Below the pieces are notes generated by a model. That model did no database searches. It saw only the letters and a list, made by a program, of their open reading frames with translations, and was not told the origin of the DNA. Position numbers and translations under genes: made by a program. Positions 56,831 through 64,000 of a stretch of DNA of 64,000 bases are shown here, piece after piece. Within the stretch, counting starts at the first letter, position 1. Each line of letters begins with the position of its first letter. Source of the stretch: Diphasiastrum complanatum. Its lineage: Eukaryota > Streptophyta > Lycopodiopsida > Lycopodiales > Lycopodiaceae. The stretch covers positions 32,240,305 to 32,304,304 of the forward strand of contig CM055096.1 of assembly GCA_029204225.1 (NCBI GenBank), in the 5' to 3' direction.

Positions 56831-58376
56831 GCATGCTAGATTGATTTCTACTAAAAAAATTAGCATTTTTGCATGTGTAGAATTGATCTTTTGTAGGTCA
56901 AAACTCAATATAGGATTATATACTTGATCAATTCTGATTTCACACTTGGTTTACTAGAATTAGCCAATTTTTGGTGCATTAGGAAGGTCTCATTGGAGGC
57001 TACAAGATGCTATATCAAGGTTCTAGAGATTGCATGTAGAATTTGAGATATTCAATTTTTTGTGATTTTGTCAAAATCCTAATTTTGATTGGATCTCTAG
57101 TTTGTGAGGTTACTGAACTTCATTTGAGAGTGTTTCAATCTTAGGAAGTGGCAAAAATTACTAGATTGAGGATAGATCATAGGTTGATCAAGGTTTCAAT
57201 ATTCTATGTGTTGATTTTATAGTTAGAAGTGCTAGAAAGGATTTGAGAGGTTCCATATCTTTGTGATTTCTTCTTGAGTTCATTTGTTGAAATTCAAGAG
57301 AGTGCTTTGTGCATTGTAATAGGTTGAAAGAGAAGATCAGGTCATTGCAACATGGATACAAGTGGTGGATTCATGCTGGAGAGCAATGATAGGCTTACCT
57401 CAAGTAACTAACTATTCATTGTGGAAATTGAGAATGGAATCACTTCTTGAGATGAATGATGTTTTGAATATTGTTTCAGGTTTGGAGGAGAGACCAGCAA
57501 CTCAACAAGATCAAGTGAGGTATGACAAGAGAGCTAAAAGAGCTCTACACATGATTAAGATGAATGTTACCAATGAACTTCTCAAGGAGATTGGTAAGTG
57601 CATATCATCTTTGGATGCTTGGGAAGCTTTGAAGAAGCTTAATCAATCCAAGTCTACATAAAGAGTTCTTACTCTCAGGAGGCAAATCTTTCAAAGTTTG
57701 CAAAAGAAGGAAGAGAGTACTCGTGCTTTTGTTTTGAGGGTAAAGCATTAAATGATGAGTTAGCATGTATTGATGAAAGCATTAAGGAGATAGAACTTGT
57801 TCAAGCTATACTTAATGGCTTGTTATACTTAATGGCTTGTTGGATGATCATGCTAATCTTCCTCAAAGTTTTGCTATTCAAAAGACTTTGCCAAGTATTG
57901 TGGATCAAGAGATCTTGGTGAATGAGGAATATAGGCTTCAATCAAGAGGAGGTGGATCTACATCGATATGTCATTATGAAGAGGATGTTATGTTCATCAA
58001 AGGCAAGTTCAAGGGCAAAGGCAAAAGCAATTGGTCTAAAGAGCAAGATCAAGTTGAGGCTTCCTCTTTTGGCAAAAAGAAAGATAAGTCCAAGTTAAAA
58101 TACTTCTATTGTGGAATCAAAGGAAATTTTGCTAATGAATGTTTGAAGAAGCAAAGAGATGAAGGTAGCAAGCAAATCAACTTTACTACTAATGATGAGG
58201 ATCTAGGTGGTGGTGATTATCTTTTGATGTGTTTTTCAAGTCCAATATCAAGTGAAGGTCACAAAGATTCATGGTGGATTGATAGTGGAGCTAGTTCACA
58301 CATGACTAGTCACAAGGAGTTCTTTACTTCTTTGCCAAGACAGAAATTCACATGGCCAATGGTGGTGAGTGTGTGA
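56831..58376 (+). pseudogene. Copia leader, gag and protease
   Basis: The leader 56831-57351 matches 11570-11318 of the minus-strand copy. The gag starts at ATG 57352 (GGFMLESNDRLTSSN). A 4-bp duplication, TAAC, near 57405 shifts the frame, and the gag resumes as YSLWKLRMESLLEMNDVL to 57661 (stop) and beyond. The second frame, 57837-58376, has a defective knuckle (YFYCGIKGNFANEC, with the first Cys replaced and His lost) and an intact protease signature DSGASSHMT. Confidence 0.88.
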
Positions 58377-58439
58377 TTGAAGGTATTGGTTCAATTCCTA
58401 TTGTCTCTCTACTAATAGGAAAACAATACTTGATGGTGT

Positions 58440-60373
58440 TTTTTACATTCCTTTACTTTCAAAGAATTTGCTAAGTGTTGGCCAAATGATAGAGAAAGGA
58501 TACATGGTAAAGTTTGGTGGTGATGCTTGTTTCATTACAAAGGAAGAAATCTTGGTTGCTAGGGGCAATAAACAAGGTAGGTCAACATCTAATATGCTTC
58601 TTGGAGATTTTCATCTTTGTGCTAACTTGGCTAGTCTTGTCGATAATGATGGTGTTTTAATGGTTCTTCATAACTTCATCAATGGAGGTGGTGAAGGTTC
58701 TTCCTTGGAAAAGATTGTTGTTAATGATACCTTTGATCATATGGAAAAAGATGTTGCTAGGTGCATGCATGAAGGAGGTGGTTCTTCTACATTCTTTTGT
58801 GATGAGACCAAGAAAATCATTTTTCCAGCAAGTGGAGTCACATGTCTTTATAAAGAGAGTAGATCAAATGGTTCTATCAAGAGACTTGGTGAGGGAGATA
58901 GTCACAACTCAAGAAGAAAAGAAGTATGTGAAGAGTTCAAAGTAGGATGTACTTTGAATGATGTCATTGTGAATGATAGTGAGGAAGAATCATTATCATA
59001 TGAGTCATTACCTAAAACATTGATTAGAATTTCTTGTTCGAAAAAAGAGAGTACTTCACTCATCCTTATGTTGAAGGTACTAATCATTTTTTTCATGGCT
59101 TCTAGTGTTTTTGAGGTTTCTACTTCTTATGATGCAATCATTAAGAGGGAGTCTTATGAAGGAAAGAGCAATGAAAGATTGGTTCTTGGAAAGATCCAAG
59201 ACATGGATCTAACATCTCTTCATCAACTCAAAGGATTCTATGATTGTAAATTGATCACTCATGATCAAGATGACAAAAAGTTGGTTGGAGTAGACTACAT
59301 GGAGCAAATCGAGAGGCAAGTTTCTTCAAGGCAAGGGAGATCTCATTGGTGAGCTTATTGAGGTTTTTTATGGACTCAAGATGGCTGGATTTTTTAGGTT
59401 TGATACTCATCTTGACCTACTCTATTTCATGTTGGATGGAAAGTTTGGAATCTATCTTTTGATTTATGATGGTGACATTGGTGGCATTGTTTTCACTAAC
59501 CTTTGTGAAAATTCGAAATCAAGCATTGATGAGATCTTGTTGGATCTAGATCATATGTTTGAGAGGGAGTATTTCTAGAGGTTCAGGTCTAAAGATATTC
59601 ATATCTTTGATATCTTTGATGATCAAGAGAAAGGTAAGCAAGTGGAAGTGACACATTTTGCTTTACTCACATGTTTTGGAAAATCTTCTTGTATAGATGA
59701 TGCTATGCAAGTGAATATTGGTTCTCATGGTTTTCATACTGTAAAATCAAGTAATGGATATGAAAAACAAAGTTTTATCGATGACTTTGATGGTCAAGAG
59801 GAAGATCAAGAGGTTGGTCTCAAAGGGCTTCAACAACACAAAAGGAAAGGTGACAATTTGGAGCTAGTCAAGAGCATCAAAGGAAGGTTATTTGGCAAAG
59901 ATGTTATGGATCTATTTTTACAGGTTATTGAAGATTCAAGTAAGGTCAAAGGAGCAATAAGAAAGTGTTTTTCAAGTTTAATTTACTTGTTCTATCTCAT
60001 GTAAGAGCTATTTCATGTGAATGTGTGCAAATTGTCAAGATATCAACAAACTAGCTACATTGTTTTGCAATATCTTATTGTTGGAGTTGTACTAGCATTC
60101 TTGGCTGGTTTTGCTGATGGAATTGAAGCTATTGGAGGTTCATTATGTCACTCATTCATGGCCAAGTCATCAAATGTTGATGATATCTTGTGGCAAGATG
60201 GAGATGGAGGCTCATTCATGGAGTTTTATGGTGGAGACATATCAAGAAAGGACAAAGTTGGAAGAGACAAGCAAGAAAATGGTCATCACTCACATTTATT
60301 GTTTGGTTGCTGCAATTTTTCAAAGAGTTCAAAGTTTGAAGCATGGAGGGTTCATTTCATTCACATTCTATGA
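58440..60373 (+). pseudogene. Eroded remainder of the plus-strand copia element
   Basis: The first residues (LLSKNLLSVGQMIEKGYMVKF) are the normal copia pre-integrase lead-in, but no HHCC finger or integrase core follows. Three open frames (58468-59352, 59381-59578, 59642-60004) and a fourth (60017-60373) fill the space. VFYGLKMAGF near 59370 and IYLLIYDGDIGGIVFT near 59450 align with the RT blocks LYGLKQAP and YVDD, with the second Asp pair altered. These frames are longer than expected for pure decay, but the catalytic residues are lost. It may be a non-autonomous derivative. Confidence 0.55.
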
Positions 60374-61168
60374 ATTATCAGACAAATAATCAGTCGTGAA
60401 GAACTACATAAATGCATACATTCTAAGATGAAGTTGAACGCAATAAAAGATAGTATTGATTCAGTATGAAAACGAAACAGATGTAAATGAGTACAAGAAG
60501 TTGCGGATAAAAGCTGCGTACTCTAAGCTATCTCTGAATGGCTAAATATAAGTCTGAATTAAGTGCAATGATGATAAGCAGTAAGCGCAATAACAATCTC
60601 TAATCAACTCTGAAGAAGTAAGCTAGAATGCTCAGGAGTGTCCAAGCTCGTAGGCTTGAGAGAGAACGCTAACTATTCAATACTTGATGATTGATCTTCA
60701 TGCTTCAATCTTTGATGTAGGAATATGAACATCTATTTATAGTAAACAATTAGGTTGCCAAATGCGTCATCCAGTTGGCTGTGATGTGCTGGCATCCATC
60801 CAGTTAGGACTTCTCAGAAATTACTTGCTGATGAATTAATGTAAGTCGGTGGTTTTGAACACAGACAGTCTGTCTGCAGATTTGAATGTAAACTGTTACT
60901 CTGCAAAAATGAATGTAAACTGTTGAAAAATGCGAAGGTCTTCGCCAACGTCATTTTCTTGACATGTGAGGCATCTGGCATTTGGCAAAAAAGCCAAAGT
61001 GAGAAAAAATCTCAAAAGACGAAAAAATCCCGAAAATGCCGACACTGTAAGCCGTTTCTAAGTAGTTATACAGACTGTGTAAAAACACAAAAAAATCTGC
61101 AAGTCTGGATAAAAGTTGGACGAAGATTAAAATGTCGATTAGTCGATTAGTAAGAGAATAATCCAACA
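60372..61168 (-). mobile_element. Copia LTR inserted in R1 copy C
   Basis: On the minus strand it starts TGTTGGATTATTCTC at 61168, contains TTTACTATAAATAG near 60745, and is collinear with the 8656-9535 LTR. The 60372 end (CTGATAATTCA) is tentative. Flanks are CCTCG on the right and TTCTA on the left, so no target duplication is visible and the copy is not a simple solo insertion. Confidence 0.7.
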
Positions 61169-61505
61169 CCTCGAAGAATGTAAATTTTGTGCCTATGTTT
61201 TTCTTTCCAAAGTTTTTTACATGCACCTTCCGGGATGCAGAAGGTGCATGTAATTTTTTTTTACATGACCTTCTGCGCGGAAGGTGCGTGTAAAAAAAAA
61301 ATTACAACAAAACAAGAAGTAAAAAATGTTTTCATGCCACGGAAGGTCACTTCCAGTGTTGGTCTGGTATCGTGTTTTCGTGATACCAGGCAAGTTCTTG
61401 GTATGAATTTTTTTGGCTTTTGGCTCGGGTAAGGTTTCAAATACGTCTTATAAACTGGATTCTAGGACCAGTATGGTATCAATAACTAAATTCTCCTCCA
61501 CATTT
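61169..61505 (-). repeat. Repeat R1, copy C (truncated)
   Basis: Matches copies A and B in reverse orientation. The outer flank CATAAAT-like sequence, ATACTGGTCC, and the GTGGAGGA(A/G)AATTTAGTTATTGATACC block are shared with copy A. The other end is cut at CCTCGAAGAA by the LTR. Confidence 0.85.
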
Positions 61506-63604
61506 TGCGTATCAACAACAACAATGATATTTGAGTTCCTATACTTGCCATACATGAATCCGGCTACCATCAATCATAGTTCAGAGTTGTTGAAGCGGCC
61601 ATTCAAAGCAGCTTTCGTTGTGATTGTGCTTCTTAAATGTACTAAAGGAGCGCAGCTATCCATGGCCACCGCCAAGGCCTTCTTGTTCATACTAGGGTAA
61701 ACGTTTTCTTTAGAAAGTCAGCACATTATCATACTAATACGTCAGCTCACTATCAACTAAGTAAAATCCAGTCCTCAGTAACAAACTCTGATTTAGAAAG
61801 GAAGATAAAGAGAGATTCATTCTCTTAGCTTCTGTTTTCTGTTGTAGAAAGAAATGTAGTCATGAAATAATGAGCGAGGATCATCTTATGATAGCTTGCA
61901 ATTTTCTTGCTGAATTCTATGGGCAAAATTCATGATGTGAGTGAGGAATGCGCAATATCGTAACCAACCTTTTGTTGTTGTGCGAATCCTTCTTTGAGGC
62001 ACTCGGTAGTGGAGCAATGCCTTCTCCGTTAAGGTTATCTTGTTTGAAGGCATGGATTCTTGCATCGAAGATCTGTAGAACACGCTGCCTTTGTGAAGGC
62101 CATTGCATTTTTTGAGAAGGCATGCAAATCTCCTACTGATGATTGTTGTAGTTCTATGCATTCTTGAAGCTCCTGGGGTAGCAGATTTTGCAGTGTGGTT
62201 GCCATTTTTTGACTGTGGACTCCATTTCAAGACCACGTCCCTATCTGACTTGTGTGATTCATCTCCGTGTCTGCTGGAAACTAGTTGCTAAATCGAACGT
62301 CCAGCAAGATAATCACTATCCCAATGGTTGGATGCTCATTGCTGGCTGCGTATAGAGCGACATTTGTGATAGGACTCATGTGCCTGATCAGAAAACAAGT
62401 GGCATAATTGTAGCATGGCCAACCCTGTGCTCAAGTCAAGGAAAGACGTTAGGAAGACTTGACAGGAGCAACTGATTTGTTGAAAGCTAATCTGCTCAGC
62501 TCTGCTACTGAAAAAGAAGAGTGTATTTGAAGTCTATGGCAAGTTTGTTGAAGGCTTAATGCATATTTACAGCCCCAAAACCATGGAAGGATCTGGCGAT
62601 GTCAAGGATGAATAGAATAGCAAGATCTACTTGGAACTCATGCATCTTCTGCAGTAGGAATCATAGGAAATAGATAGATTTCATGTCAGGAGGAATCAAT
62701 GTCAAGGTTTAATTTGTGCGAAGGACAGTCGTTGATTAGATTTCTCCTACAATGATTCATAAGTTGGTCGTGCCCTATTCTTTGAAGGTATTTTCAAACT
62801 TTCAGCCTTTAAATTGAAGAGAGAACTTGCTTAGCATATCTCTTAAAGGTGAAGTACTTTCTTCAATGCAACTGTAGCAGTCATGAGCAGTGATAGCGGA
62901 CATGTGGCATTACGTCATTGGTTGATAGAAGGTTGATTATGTTTCATAGTGGAAGCTGCAAACAGCTTTAGATCTTGACCGTCTATCTCTCTTCCGCATA
63001 CTGCTACAGCTTGCAGCAGTATGTCTCAGCCTGCTACACGCAGTAGCCCACCTCGAGATGAATGATAGCTAGTCCCTAAACAACAATCGAAGTTATGGAT
63101 GACCATTTTAATTTCAAGCTGTCATGAAGAGCACTAAACTTGAATTCTGGCATTATGAATTTACAGCAAATTAAAGGTTTGTCGTACAAAATTGTTGAAG
63201 TGAACCCTAAATAAACATTCAAAATGAAATTATGTCATATATGAAACTGTAAGTTTAAAAGATTGTCAAAAGAAGAACTAGTTCAATAGCCTTTGCAAAC
63301 TTCAAATCTGAAATTCTGCTCTTCTGTTATGAAAAATTGAAGCTTTTTTGAAAATATTCATAATGTAAAAAGTCACCAAATTCATTTGGATTCTATTATT
63401 TGCCCAACCTGAATATTAAATTACTACTGTTATTCCATTATGAAATCTAGTTATTCATTCTAATTTCTCAACAATTGAAGTGTGCTCAAATCTGATTACT
63501 CAACAATATATTTTATAATCTAAATGACGAATATTCCTAGTCAAGGTGACGTCTAATGCCCTCTCTCTCAGTTACACATAACAACTGTTATTTAGCTAAT
63601 TAAA
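61506..63604. other. No gene recognised; leader or LTR of the following copia element possible
   Basis: Several short frames on both strands (for example 62236-61886 minus) have no recognisable domain. A strong hairpin, CATACTGCTACAGC with its partner, lies at about 62996-63022. I found no copia primer site before the gag at 63605. Confidence 0.4.
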
Positions 63605-64000
63605 ATGGCCGAAGCTGCAATAGAGGATTCAATGTCATTTGAAAAATTGAATGGAGAGAATTATCTGACAGAGAATTTAAAAATGTAGGCTATCCTTATG
63701 GAGAAGGATTTTTGGCCAATGGTTAGTGGCAAAATTAAACCTGATGAAGGTGATGCCGCTAAAGTTTGGACACAACACGATAGTAAAACTAGAGCGCTTA
63801 TTCAATTGAGCTTATTTGATAATTTGCTTCTTCAAATGAGTATATTCTTGACTTCTAGAACTATGTGGGATGCATTGATTGATTTATTTGAAAGTAAAAA
63901 CATAGCTAATAAATTGTACTCGAAGAGGAAATTGATGCAATTAAAGATGAATGAAGGTGATTCAATGTCAAATCATCTTTTTTCCATCCAAGCTCTTCTT
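63605..64000 (+). pseudogene. Copia gag start, cut by the window end
   Basis: ATG 63605 begins MAEAAIEDSMSFEKLNGENY. The copia Gag blocks follow (DFWPMVSGK, LSLFDNLLLQMS, MWDALIDLFESKN, LYSKRKLMQLKMNEGDS). An in-frame TAG lies at 63686-63688, where related proteins often have a codon for Gln or Lys, so this copy is disabled. The frame is open to the window end. Confidence 0.85.

Noticed and set aside
60372-61168. Solo LTR with target-site duplication
   Set aside because: The flanking pentamers differ (TTCTA and CCTCG), so a clean solo LTR is not supported.
62996-63022. Hairpin as a microRNA precursor
   Set aside because: The stem is only about 10 bp, far too short for a plant microRNA precursor.

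Overview
The window is nuclear DNA of a land plant with a large, repeat-dominated genome. Evidence: GT-AG introns, a plant-only POLAR-like gene, an intronless GT47 cell-wall glycosyltransferase, many Ty1/copia retrotransposon pieces, long CT/CA microsatellites and G-runs. I cannot say from sequence alone whether it is a gymnosperm, a fern or an early-diverging angiosperm. No tRNA, rRNA, organellar insertion or CRISPR-Cas locus was seen.

Only two ordinary host genes are convincing. The first, at 1.69-4.87 kb on the minus strand, encodes a POLAR-like protein. It has a spliced 5' leader, a G-box-rich promoter, and a last visible exon that ends at a splice donor, so the gene continues past the left edge of the window. 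The second, at 39.6-41.8 kb on the minus strand, is a xyloglucan-galactosyltransferase-like gene with its own TATA box and an unusual in-frame upstream ORF.

Region by region: 5.3-12.7 kb holds hairpin repeats, AT/GT/CA simple sequence, and three truncated copia pieces. At 14.2-16.0 kb there is a highly regular palindromic array: 13 copies of a 15-bp palindrome spaced 41-42 bp apart, inside a larger mirror-image inverted repeat. At 16.4-23.5 kb two copia copies of one family lie on opposite strands (LTRs at 19.2 and 23.3 kb), with a shorter repeat (called R1 here) between them. At 23.5-33.4 kb two diverged, oppositely oriented copies of an intron-containing gene family (SQGMEKSHW motif) flank a spliced Ulp1-like protease remnant and several exon-like reading frames; copia and other LTR debris is inserted there. 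At 33.6-35.9 kb is a decayed coiled-coil gene in which eight of nine in-frame stops are TAG. At 42-46.3 kb are R1 copy B with an LTR inserted in it, a GC-rich fold-back element and a gypsy-type gag relic. At 48.1-52.5 kb are exon-like pieces and a decayed gene that I match from memory to the DUF7869 family. At 52.5-60.4 kb two copia elements sit head to head: the minus one keeps gag to RNase H plus a 3' LTR, and the plus one keeps gag and protease but has a badly eroded remainder. At 60.4-61.5 kb an LTR interrupts R1 copy C. A further copia gag starts at 63.6 kb and runs off the right end.

The most promising leads for undescribed biology are the phased palindromic array (14.8-15.3 kb), the SQGMEKSHW family with its Ulp1-like neighbour (23.5-33.4 kb) and the DUF7869-like gene (50.7-52.5 kb).
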